Positions 17,247 through 25,262 of a stretch of DNA of 64,000 nt are shown here, piece by piece. A program made the translations under genes and the position numbers. The stretch comes from Phycisphaerae bacterium (lineage in GTDB: Bacteria > Planctomycetota > Phycisphaerae > UBA1845): contig JAGFJJ010000006.1 in assembly GCA_024102815.1 (NCBI GenBank), positions 1-64,000 of the forward strand. The letters are read 5' to 3'. Positions within the stretch are counted from its first letter, which is position 1, and every line of letters begins with the position of its first letter. The notes beneath the pieces are model-generated. The model was not told the DNA's origin. It made no database searches and worked only from the letters and a program-made list of their open reading frames with translations.

Positions 17247-18263
17247 ATGCAATGCTTAATTAGGCTGGCCCCAAAAAGCGGGAAACGAGTCACGCGGTCC
17301 CTGGGGCGAACAAGTCTTGTCGGTGCGTGGTTGCTGCCCCTCTTGTTCACATTGACGGGCTGTCACACCCCTTCGGCCCCACAGGCGGGTCGGCCGCTTG
17401 TGGCGCTCAAATCGATATTCCGCCCAACGTACGATGTAGCCAGAGACCGAGTCGATGAGTCGTTATCACCGCTTGTTGTCGTTCGGTTTAGTGATGTTTG
17501 GCTAATCAAAAATCGTACGGTGGTCGAAAAGGCGAAGGGAATTCCGCAAAAGTACCACCTGCTGCACCGGACCGCGCACGTCCCACTTGTAGTGTTCCTG
17601 AAGCTCCAGGGAAGCTTCGGCGTGCCGCTTGGGCCACGCAAAGCACAAGAATTGCAGGCGTATCGGCAGCTGATCGTTTCCGCAAGGAAGGATCTCGGCG
17701 ACTACCGGTTCACACCCGACGAGATTGCCTGGCAAGAGGCTCTCCTTCTCGTGAGCAGTGAATTCTTGGAGGAGTTGACTGAGGACTCGATCATCACAAC
17801 CAAGTCCTTTGCTGACTATCGAAATAGAGTCCAATCTCCAATGATGGCTCTTGCGGATCGGGCGGGCGAAGCGCAGGTTGAATCACTTCATTCGGCGATG
17901 CAGACGTTTCGGAAGAAGCTGACTGACGAAGAGTGGAAACGGCTGCGCGTGCTTATCATCGGGCCACGCCAGCCCAGGCAGGACTATGCCGCAACTCAGT
18001 ATTTTGCGGCGCTCTTCAATGAATCCGGCAATACGCCGTATCCTGGCGAAAGCAAGCGTCTGTTCTATGTTGAATCACCATTCATCGATAGGGACGATAA
18101 TTCGTTTGAGCACGAACGCCGAACGGTCGCGTCGATGATTCTGGACCGAGCGGTGTCGGAGGTCTTCTTCGACGACCCAAATCGGATGAGCATCGATATC
18201 GCGGCTGATGGTGCTCGAAAGCGCGTTGCGCTGCTTGATTTCGCTGGACTCCGATCAGATTGA
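17247..18263 (+). CDS. Predicted lipoprotein of unknown function
   Basis: A 338-aa protein with a signal peptide ending in a lipobox (LLFTLTGC, Cys about residue 39). The ATG at 17247 is preferred over the upstream GTG because GGGAGA lies 7 bp before it. The mature part is helical and charged without recognised domains. It stands alone, divergent from the recombinase cassette, and marks the change from island to backbone-like DNA. I do not recognise it. Confidence 0.65.
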   Translation: MQCLIRLAPKSGKRVTRSLGRTSLVGAWLLPLLFTLTGCHTPSAPQAGRPLVALKSIFRPTYDVARDRVDESLSPLVVVRFSDVWLIKNRTVVEKAKGIPQKYHLLHRTAHVPLVVFLKLQGSFGVPLGPRKAQELQAYRQLIVSARKDLGDYRFTPDEIAWQEALLLVSSEFLEELTEDSIITTKSFADYRNRVQSPMMALADRAGEAQVESLHSAMQTFRKKLTDEEWKRLRVLIIGPRQPRQDYAATQYFAALFNESGNTPYPGESKRLFYVESPFIDRDDNSFEHERRTVASMILDRAVSEVFFDDPNRMSIDIAADGARKRVALLDFAGLRSD

Positions 18264-18751
18264 TCGAGAGCATACGGGCCCTCCGCCAGGCGACCGTGGC
18301 GGTAATCGTTGCGAATTGTTTGAGGATGGATTCGTTCGTTCCCGCGAACACAACAACTAACTATAACCCACGGGTCGGCACTCACCAGAAACTCCGAGAC
18401 TCTTGGCTGCACGCTGGCGCAAGAGCGGCGATGCCGGCTCGGCGCTGTCGCGCGGCGACGTCTCTCGACGAACGGCGCGACGCGGGTTGGTTGGTAAACC
18501 GTTGCGAGAAGGGCCGACAGAAACAAAAACGCCGGCGCGTCTCCGGGCGTTGGCTGGTTAACCGCTAGGTCGGCCGCGAAACCAACGGAGAGAGAAACCG
18601 ATAAGCACATCCCTGAGCCCGCGTCACGCGCCTTGCGTAGCCTGGGGCCAACTTGTAAAGTGGGGGCTGCAGTAGATGCTGGATTCGGGCCGGCATTTGC
18701 GTCGCCTCACTCTCCCCCATTATGGGTCAAGTCTTAAAGGGAGGTACTACC
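18264..18751. other. Gene-free stretch with one copy of an intergenic repeat
   Basis: No convincing gene is seen. Positions 18360-18570 are a diverged copy of the sequence at 20284-20500. A Shine-Dalgarno site (GGGAGG, 18739-18744) for the next gene lies at the end. Confidence 0.6.
18360..18570 (-). repeat. Diverged ~200-bp intergenic repeat, copy 1
   Basis: Shares long matched blocks in the same order and orientation with 20284-20500: ctataaccc, gggtcggca, actccgagactc, ggcgctgtcgcgcggc, gtctctcgac, ttggtaaacc, ttgcgagaa, aaaaacgccggc and cgtctcc. Small gaps and substitutions separate the blocks. The hairpin that is intact in copy 2 is degraded here. Confidence 0.8.
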
Positions 18752-20128
18752 ATGCGCCGAAATGCAGTCGTATGCGGAATCATTGTCGTCTCAGCACTTG
18801 CCCTTTTCTGCCGCACAACGCATGCCTGCGAAGTCGTCGTCAAGAACGACTCCGCAACTGACGGCTCAGGGGCAACACCGTGCCCGTGTTTTCTGGCCGG
18901 CGATAGCGTGGCCGCATGGCTGACGGCGCCAGTCGCGGGAGAGCTCGTAGCCGTTCAAGTGCTCTGGAAATCACAGGTTGGCGGTGCCACGGACAGGTCC
19001 GTAGATGCGATTCGTGTTCACAACGGCTCGACGGATCCTGAGTCGTTTCCTGAGCCGCAGGATGTGCTGGCGACGATCACGTTTGCTCGCCTTTCGGATG
19101 GTATGTTCAACGAATTCCGCTACCTAGACCAAGCCCAAACAACGCCACTTCGCGTGCCCGTTTCGCAGGGACAGGCGCTCGCCATCGAACTCCAGTTCCT
19201 CAGTTCCAACTCGGGCCAGGCGTCTGCCCCGAGCGTGTCCTACGACAACGACGGATGCCAGACGGGAGCCAACTCTATCTTCTCCATTTCCCAGCAATTG
19301 TGGACGGACGCCTGCTCTCAGGGTGTTACCGGCGATTGGGTCATCCGCGCGATCATCAATGTGTCCGGGGTCAATCCACCGCAGCAATTGGACACGTACC
19401 CGCATGGTGTGTCAAAGCAGCGCTACATTTCGTTCGCGCCGGATACAAGCCACGTCAACCACGCCTTTCGCGTGAGGGATGTGGGTTCGGGCCAGGCGTA
19501 TTTCATCAGCACACCGCGGACTTTGCCGGCGAGCGTTCTGGGGCAGGGCCTCACCTTCCTGGTGTCCGACGTTAACCCGCCTTTGTTCGACTGGACGAGT
19601 TTGCCGCAAATCCACGTCGGCGGATGTCTTATCGCGCCGGGCGATGTCGACGCGGCGCTCGGACGGAGGTACGAGGTTGAGGCGACGTCGGACGGCGTCT
19701 GTTTCTCTCCCGCGATTCCGGTGTTCACCGCGGCTCGGCCGACGCTGTTCAACGCCCGGTTGTGGGGCGATCTGGTGGGTCCGTTCTCCGTCGCAGGAAA
19801 CGGCAGCACGACGCCGCCAACACCACCGGGTTCCTGGACGCCGCCGGATCGCAGTATCAGCGGTTTTGACGTCTTCGCCGTATATCAGGCGGCAACGTCC
19901 TTCGCGACCGCCCCGCACTTTACTTGGACGGACGTGAATCCCGAACCGACCGACCGCGTAACGATCGGCCCGGACGTTCTGCGTATTGTGAACGCGTTCG
20001 GTGTGGGATCGGGCAAGGAGTTCTATCCGTACGCCTATCCGCAGGTGCCGACGACGATTCATGCACCGACGCCCCCGTCGCCGGCGCTGTGTCCGACGCC
20101 GCCGCTGATGGCGGCCTTGCTGCCGTAG
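18752..20128 (+). CDS. Secreted protein of unknown function, C-terminus possibly frameshifted
   Basis: A 458-aa exported protein. The ATG at 18752 follows AAAGGGAGG and starts a signal peptide (VVCGIIVVSALALFCRTTHA). The mature part is beta-rich, with a cysteine-poor N-domain and a Pro/Thr-rich end (about 360-450), typical of planctomycete surface proteins of unknown role. It ends ALCPTPPLMAALLP with no membrane anchor. In another frame the DNA continues as a hydrophobic GLAAVGIGFTGAGSALFGFR and then a stop, which looks like a lost C-terminal sorting tail. I do not recognise the family. Confidence 0.65.
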   Translation: MRRNAVVCGIIVVSALALFCRTTHACEVVVKNDSATDGSGATPCPCFLAGDSVAAWLTAPVAGELVAVQVLWKSQVGGATDRSVDAIRVHNGSTDPESFPEPQDVLATITFARLSDGMFNEFRYLDQAQTTPLRVPVSQGQALAIELQFLSSNSGQASAPSVSYDNDGCQTGANSIFSISQQLWTDACSQGVTGDWVIRAIINVSGVNPPQQLDTYPHGVSKQRYISFAPDTSHVNHAFRVRDVGSGQAYFISTPRTLPASVLGQGLTFLVSDVNPPLFDWTSLPQIHVGGCLIAPGDVDAALGRRYEVEATSDGVCFSPAIPVFTAARPTLFNARLWGDLVGPFSVAGNGSTTPPTPPGSWTPPDRSISGFDVFAVYQAATSFATAPHFTWTDVNPEPTDRVTIGPDVLRIVNAFGVGSGKEFYPYAYPQVPTTIHAPTPPSPALCPTPPLMAALLP

Positions 20129-20283
20129 GGATTGGATTCACGGGTGCCGGATCAGCACTTTTCGGTTTCCGCTGACGTCTCTCTGGCACCCGGTTGTCGA
20201 TTCGTGGGCGACATCATTTGTGTCCGCTGAGCCAACCGTCCGTGCGCTGGCGTCGGGATCCCCAAAGCGAATCCGACAACCTG

Positions 20284-20500
20284 CTATAACCCCGGGGTCG
20301 GCAGTGACGAGAGACTCCGAGACTCTCGGCTCTTCGCGGGCGCAACGGGCAACGGTGCCGCCTTGGCGCTGTCGCGCGGCGGCGTCTCTCGACCCGACGC
20401 GCGATGCGAGGCGCTTGGTAAACCCTTGCGAGAAAGGGCGATAGAAACGAAAACGCCGGCACGTCTCCGCGCCGGCGTCGTTTCTTAACCCCTGGGTCGG
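20284..20500 (-). repeat. Diverged ~200-bp intergenic repeat, copy 2
   Basis: Direct-orientation partner of 18360-18570, so the two copies bracket the secreted-protein gene. It contains the strong hairpin at 20453-20478. The tRNA gene begins 25 bp beyond it. Confidence 0.8.
20443..20478 (-). terminator. Rho-independent terminator after tRNA-fMet
   Basis: On the minus strand ACGCCGGC and GCCGGCGT form an 8-bp stem with a 10-nt loop, followed by TTTTCGTTTC. It lies about 46 bp downstream of the tRNA. The hairpin is also part of the repeat. Confidence 0.75.
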
Positions 20501-20524
20501 CGGGTTTCGCTTTCGACCGCCAAC

Positions 20525-20597
20525 TAGCGGGGGCAGGACTCGAACCTGCGACCTCCGGGTTATGAGCCCGACGAGCTGCCAACTGCTCTACCCCGCA
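20525..20597 (-). tRNA. Initiator tRNA-Met (CAU)
   Basis: A 73-nt cloverleaf without encoded CCA. The anticodon loop is CTCATAA. Three G-C pairs close the anticodon stem (GGG/CCC), and position 1 and position 72 (T and T) do not pair. Both are initiator features. The T-loop is TTCGAGT and the discriminator base is A. Confidence 0.93.
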
Positions 20598-20948
20598 ATC
20601 GTTCGACGAGCCTAACCCGATCTTTACGATCCGTCAACGCCTTCCTGCACCTCGGGCCGACCGCGAGAATCAAGACCAAGAAGCGCCGGGAGAATCGGCA
20701 TGAAGCTGACAACATCGCAGGACGAAGGGCGGATTACAACCGCCTTCGGGTTGAGACGAGGCGAAGTAACTGAACGCAATACGCCGGCCGACAAGCACCC
20801 GAGAAACGCCCGCTGAGGGCATCGGTTTGCACCCACAGACCGCCCGGCAGAGACCAACGGCAAGCGGGTTCTCGATCCGCCTCTTCGGCGGGATTCTGGT
20901 AGAATCCGCACCGTACGCACTTAAGGTAAGTTCAACCGGAACAGAGAA

Positions 20949-22232
20949 ATGAAGATCCTCATCATCGGCGGCGGCGGCCGCGAACATGCACTTGCAGTCT
21001 CCCTGGCCCAATCTCCACGGCGCCCGCGCATCTTCTGCGCTCCCGGCAACGCAGGCACTGCCGCCATCGGCCAGAATGTCGCCATCGAATTGGATGATTT
21101 CAATGGGCTTGTGCGGTTCGCACAGGACGAGCAGATCGACCTGACCGTTGTTGGCCCCGAGGCTCCCCTGTGTGGCGGTGTCGTCGATTGTTTCCGTCGC
21201 GCCGGTCTGCGGATCTTCGGTCCCACTGCCGCTGCGGCCCGCATCGAAGGGGACAAGGCATACGCCAAACGCCTGATGAAGGCCGCGCTCGTCCCAACTG
21301 CCGAAGCTCGGATCTTTCAGCGACTGGAGGAAGCCAAGACCTATGCTGCTTCTCGCGATACCGGCCTTGTGGTCAAGGCATCCGGACTCGCCGCCGGCAA
21401 GGGGGTCATTGTCTGCCCCGATCCCGCCGACGCCATCTTGGCGCTGGAACACGTAATGGCCGAGCGCGCCTTCGGATCGGCCGGCGATACCGTCGTCGTC
21501 GAAGAGTTGCTCAAGGGCGAAGAGCTCTCCGTCTTTGCGCTGGTCGATGGGCGCACGATTTACATGCTTGAATGCGCCCAGGATCACAAGGCCTTGCTCG
21601 ACGGCGACACAGGCCCCAACACCGGAGGAATGGGAGCTTACAGTCCCCCACCGACCGCCACGCCGGACCTCCTGGCTCGCGTGGAACGCGACGTACTCGT
21701 CCCCATCGTGGACGCCTTGAATAACGACGACGCGCCCTACCAAGGCATTCTCTATGCCGGGCTCATGATCACGGCGGCTGGGCCGAAAGTGCTCGAGTTC
21801 AATTGCCGATTCGGCGATCCCGAGGCGCAGGTGCTGTTGCCTCGCCTCTGCTCAGACTGGCTCGATGCATTCGAGGCCGTGGTGGACGGGCGACTCAGCG
21901 AAATCGACATGCGCTGGTCGAGCCAATGTGCAGTCGGCGTCGTACTGGCCTCGGCCGGCTATCCCGTTAAATCCGAAACTGGAAAGGTCATCGAAGGACT
22001 CGATGACGTGGAAAACATGCCCGGCGTTCACGTGTTTCACGCGGCAACTCGTACCCTCGAACATCTGACCTTGACCGCCGGAGGGCGTGTCATGTGCCTG
22101 ACCGGCATCGGGCGTGACGTTGCTGAAGCGCAAGAGCGGGCCTATGCCGCCGCCGAGCGCATTCACTTCGACGGCATGCAATACCGACGGGACATCGCCG
22201 CTCGGGCCTCGCCGACCTCAGGATCACCTTAG
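20949..22232 (+). CDS. purD: Phosphoribosylamine-glycine ligase
   Basis: The 427-aa GAR synthetase joins phosphoribosylamine and glycine using ATP, the second step of purine synthesis in the cytosol. The nucleotide-binding start KILIIGGGGREHALA, GPEAPLCGGVVD, the ATP-grasp loop ASGLAAGKGV (residues 138-147), TGPNTGGMGAY and EFNCRFGDPEAQ are all present and the length is normal. It is not obviously linked to the polysaccharide genes downstream. Confidence 0.97.
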   Translation: MKILIIGGGGREHALAVSLAQSPRRPRIFCAPGNAGTAAIGQNVAIELDDFNGLVRFAQDEQIDLTVVGPEAPLCGGVVDCFRRAGLRIFGPTAAAARIEGDKAYAKRLMKAALVPTAEARIFQRLEEAKTYAASRDTGLVVKASGLAAGKGVIVCPDPADAILALEHVMAERAFGSAGDTVVVEELLKGEELSVFALVDGRTIYMLECAQDHKALLDGDTGPNTGGMGAYSPPPTATPDLLARVERDVLVPIVDALNNDDAPYQGILYAGLMITAAGPKVLEFNCRFGDPEAQVLLPRLCSDWLDAFEAVVDGRLSEIDMRWSSQCAVGVVLASAGYPVKSETGKVIEGLDDVENMPGVHVFHAATRTLEHLTLTAGGRVMCLTGIGRDVAEAQERAYAAAERIHFDGMQYRRDIAARASPTSGSP

Positions 22233-22365
22233 CCCCCAGAAACGGGAGAACGCCCGGTAACTCCCGGACCTCGTAGATGCTCCGATAATCAGAGATTGCA
22301 GCCACTCTGTTGAGCGCCACTCGCTGGAGCATGGGGTTCTTGTCCGAGTCTTTACATACGAAAGA

Positions 22366-22393
22366 TTGACACCGGCAACCGCCCGCGTAAACT
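22366..22393 (+). promoter_or_regulatory. Candidate sigma70 promoter of the exosortase cluster
   Basis: TTGACA (22366-22371) and TAAACT (22388-22393) are 16 bp apart. The same TTG is the first possible start codon of the next gene; if this is the promoter, translation must start further in. Confidence 0.4.
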
Positions 22394-24471
22394 CTGATAC
22401 CGGGTGGCGAGAGCCGGGTCAGACCGCTGCTCATTCCAATCTGCTACTCGGGTTGAAGTCGGGCGCGGTTCTGCATGGCGAGGGGGGAAGAAGCTTGTCA
22501 CGCCCACAACGTACTCAATCCACGTTCGCAGCAAGGACCAGGTCTGTCAATCGCAGGATCGACGCCGACGTGATTGTCCTTGCCGGCAGCGTTGGTCTGG
22601 ATGACGCCTGGACCTGCGAACGTCCGCGCTGCGCGTTGCCGCTGCCGGGTCGCGTGCTCATCGATGACGTCATGGCCAAGGTGACTGCGTCTTGCACCGG
22701 TTCCATATCCGTCTGCTCAAACGGACATCTCGACGTCCTTGACGCGGTTGTCCGCCGTTACGATTCCGTGGAACATCCGGTTCGCCTGGTGGAAGACAAC
22801 ATGCCGCTGGGTACGGCCGGTTGCGTCAAAGCGTGTGCACCGCATCTCACCGGTCGACCCATTCTGGTCGTGGGTGGTTCCATCTGGCTGGAAGATGATA
22901 TTGAGTCCATGATCGAGAGCCATCGATCTGATGGCAATGCGCTTTCTATCTCCTGCATTCCGCATCAGGTCCGGGCGGACGGCTGCGCCCAGTCACGGTT
23001 GCGTCCGGCCGGCCTTTTCTGCCTGGATCCTTCCGCACTCGAGCACATTCGAAGCGCGGGATATCAGGACATCAAAGAACAGTTGATTCCTGCACTGATC
23101 GCCGCGGGGAAACGTGTCGGCGCGATCGCGCTCCGGAATCAGAGCCACCAGGTTTCGGACTGGCCGACCTATCTCCATGCGCTGACGCGTTCGCTCACAT
23201 GCGACAGCCTCGAGGCTACCGGCTACCGGAGTCTTGCTCCCGGTATCTGGTGTGGCGACGACGTGGATATTGCGCCCGATGCGAGAATTGTTGGACCGGC
23301 GATCATCGGCCATCGCGCCGTCATTGGTCCCGGTTCAGTCGTCATCGGTCCGACCCTGATCGGTGAACACTGCCGACTGGAATCCGGCGCCTGGGCCGTA
23401 AGAGCTGTCCTCCCGGCAGGCACCACCGTCGCTGCGGGTACGCGACTCACCGATGCCATCGTGCCGGCCGCTCCGCCGGAGACAATCGCTTGCGCGTCTT
23501 GTTCTCGACTGAATTTGGCGACCGTGCCGGAAGTCCCACGATCGACCGCATTCGCATCAGGGCCGGCCCCAGCCGCCGAGCCCGTTTCGGCTTCTGCATT
23601 TGCAAGTGTCGGCCTGGTCATCGGTGCAGCCTTCCTTTGGGCGTTTTGGCCTAATCTCCAGGTTCTCTGGAATGTCTGGCAGCACGATGCCAATTACAGC
23701 GCGGGACAACTTGTGCCCTTCGCGGCGGCCTACATGCTCTACCTGCAACGCAACCACTTGCGGGCCGCACGTCCCAGCCTCAGCGCCATCGGCATTCTAC
23801 TGTTCCTTGCCGGCATGGTGCTGAATCTCGCCGGCGCGCATTACCTGTTCGCGTCACTCTCGAACCTTGGCATCGTCGTTTGTGCGAATGCCGCGGCCCT
23901 GCTGCTCTTGGGCTGGCCCGTCTACCGCAAGGTCTGGTACCCGATGGTGTTTCTGCTTCTCATGCTGCCTCTGCCTTCGCGGGTCCATGATGCTGTCATG
24001 CTTCCGCTTCAGACCTTGGGCGCCCAGGTATCGGCCACGATGCTCGAGATCGGAGGGATCCCGGTGGAGCGTTTCGGAAACGTCCTCGAAGTGTCCGGAC
24101 ATCGGGTCGCCGTGGCCGAGGCCTGCAATGGACTGCGCATGGCGATCGCTTTCATCCTTGTAACAGGTGTCGTGGCTTCTGTGATTCCCCGGGCAACCTG
24201 GCAGCGCGTGGTTATTTTCTTGTCCAGTCTTCCCATCGCTTTGGGCTGCAACATCGTTCGCATTGTGTTGACGGCCCTGCTTTATCGGGCGGGACAAGCA
24301 TGGCTCGCCGAGGGAATTTTCCACGACGGCGCCGGATTGCTCATGATGCCTCTTGCGGTCGGTCTCGTGTTGCTGGAACTTCGGCTGCTACAGAACTTGG
24401 CCGATTCCTTAGGAGAGCGGTTCGCCGTGGACCGCGGAACACCGAGCCCTTCGGTTGCATCCGTCCGATAA
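22366..24471 (+). CDS. Exosortase fused to nucleotidyltransferase-like and beta-helix domains
   Basis: A 701-aa fusion if read from the TTG at 22366; the true start may lie as late as 22570. Residues 65-285 resemble a sugar nucleotidyltransferase (VIVLAGS, EDNMPLGTAG), but the phosphate-binding GTRL is missing. Residues 295-365 have hexapeptide-like repeats of a left-handed beta-helix (GPAIIGHRAVIGPGSVVIG). Residues 415-680 form a multi-pass exosortase with the catalytic triad Cys587 (AEACNGLRM), Arg632 (NIVRIVLTA) and His653 (FHDGAG). Exosortases cleave and anchor C-terminal sorting signals at the membrane. The next gene is the usual EpsI partner. Confidence 0.88.
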   Translation: MTPATARVNSDTGWREPGQTAAHSNLLLGLKSGAVLHGEGGRSLSRPQRTQSTFAARTRSVNRRIDADVIVLAGSVGLDDAWTCERPRCALPLPGRVLIDDVMAKVTASCTGSISVCSNGHLDVLDAVVRRYDSVEHPVRLVEDNMPLGTAGCVKACAPHLTGRPILVVGGSIWLEDDIESMIESHRSDGNALSISCIPHQVRADGCAQSRLRPAGLFCLDPSALEHIRSAGYQDIKEQLIPALIAAGKRVGAIALRNQSHQVSDWPTYLHALTRSLTCDSLEATGYRSLAPGIWCGDDVDIAPDARIVGPAIIGHRAVIGPGSVVIGPTLIGEHCRLESGAWAVRAVLPAGTTVAAGTRLTDAIVPAAPPETIACASCSRLNLATVPEVPRSTAFASGPAPAAEPVSASAFASVGLVIGAAFLWAFWPNLQVLWNVWQHDANYSAGQLVPFAAAYMLYLQRNHLRAARPSLSAIGILLFLAGMVLNLAGAHYLFASLSNLGIVVCANAAALLLLGWPVYRKVWYPMVFLLLMLPLPSRVHDAVMLPLQTLGAQVSATMLEIGGIPVERFGNVLEVSGHRVAVAEACNGLRMAIAFILVTGVVASVIPRATWQRVVIFLSSLPIALGCNIVRIVLTALLYRAGQAWLAEGIFHDGAGLLMMPLAVGLVLLELRLLQNLADSLGERFAVDRGTPSPSVASVR

Positions 24472-24525
24472 AGGACATTCGTCCGAGTACGGCCGAAACC
24501 GATCAAGTCTCTGCGATACCCTGCA

Positions 24526-25224
24526 ATGGAAAAGGCGCGACCCATTCAGGTCATTGCTGTCCTGTTGCTGCTGCTCGCCGTTGTCGGAGGAGCGAGCCGG
24601 TGGGCACGTTCCAGCCGCGCCGCCGCCGCGGCCGCCTACACACCGCCCTTGGCACCCCTGGAGACCATTCCCATGGACATCGGCGGCTACCGCGGGCGCG
24701 ACATCCCCCTGCGGGCGGACGTCATGCAAACAGCCGGTGTCGATACCTACATCCAGCGGGAATATGTGAACCCGACCACCGGAAAACGAGTCTTGCTGTA
24801 CATCGGGTACTGGGGGAGGGAGAATATCGGGACCGGACACGGTCCCGAAGTCTGTTACCCGGCTGCGGGCTGGAAGATTGACAGCCCTGCCGAAGAGAAG
24901 CCGATCCCGGGCGTCAATGTAGGGGACGGGCAGACCGTCCGGGCGGGCTTCTTTCGATTTGTTCGGACCGAGCCCGAGGGCATTCGCCGTATTGCGGTGG
25001 GTTTCGTTGCGGTGGTCAGCGGCCAATATCAGCCCTCGTCCCGAGGCGTTTTCTGGCACAGACCGGGATACCTGCTGCCGGACGGCGGGCACTTTCTGGC
25101 GCAGGTTCACGTCAGCGCCGTCCCAAGAGCGGACGAATGGGATGCCGCGGATGCCGATATTCTAGAATTCATGGAACTGGCTCTTCCGCTCCTCGCCGAG
25201 CGATTGCCGCGCGGAGTGGAATGA
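24526..25224 (+). CDS. EpsI-type exosortase-associated protein
   Basis: A 232-aa protein with one N-terminal membrane segment (IQVIAVLLLLLAVVGGASRW) and an extracytoplasmic EpsI/DUF3485 domain: YRGRDIPL, YIQREYVNP, LYIGYWGRENIGTGHGPEVC, YPAAGW and VSGQYQPSSRGVFW. EpsI is either fused to, or next to, exosortases of exopolysaccharide loci. Here it is a separate gene 54 bp downstream. Its exact part in sorting or polymer export is not settled. Confidence 0.88.
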   Translation: MEKARPIQVIAVLLLLLAVVGGASRWARSSRAAAAAAYTPPLAPLETIPMDIGGYRGRDIPLRADVMQTAGVDTYIQREYVNPTTGKRVLLYIGYWGRENIGTGHGPEVCYPAAGWKIDSPAEEKPIPGVNVGDGQTVRAGFFRFVRTEPEGIRRIAVGFVAVVSGQYQPSSRGVFWHRPGYLLPDGGHFLAQVHVSAVPRADEWDAADADILEFMELALPLLAERLPRGVE

Positions 25225-25262
25225 CGGAGGCACAGGAATTCGGCCCAGCCAGATAGGAACGC

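Larger units (their letters stand above)
20129..20524. other. Gene-free stretch with the second repeat copy and a terminator
   Basis: Beyond the possible out-of-frame tail of the preceding gene (to about 20175), this interval holds only repeat copy 2 and the terminator hairpin of the tRNA gene. Confidence 0.6.

Noticed and set aside
18065..18610. Minus-strand frames over the two intergenic repeats
   Set aside because: Their similarity to each other follows from the DNA repeat, not from a protein; they overlap a lipoprotein gene and a tRNA gene.
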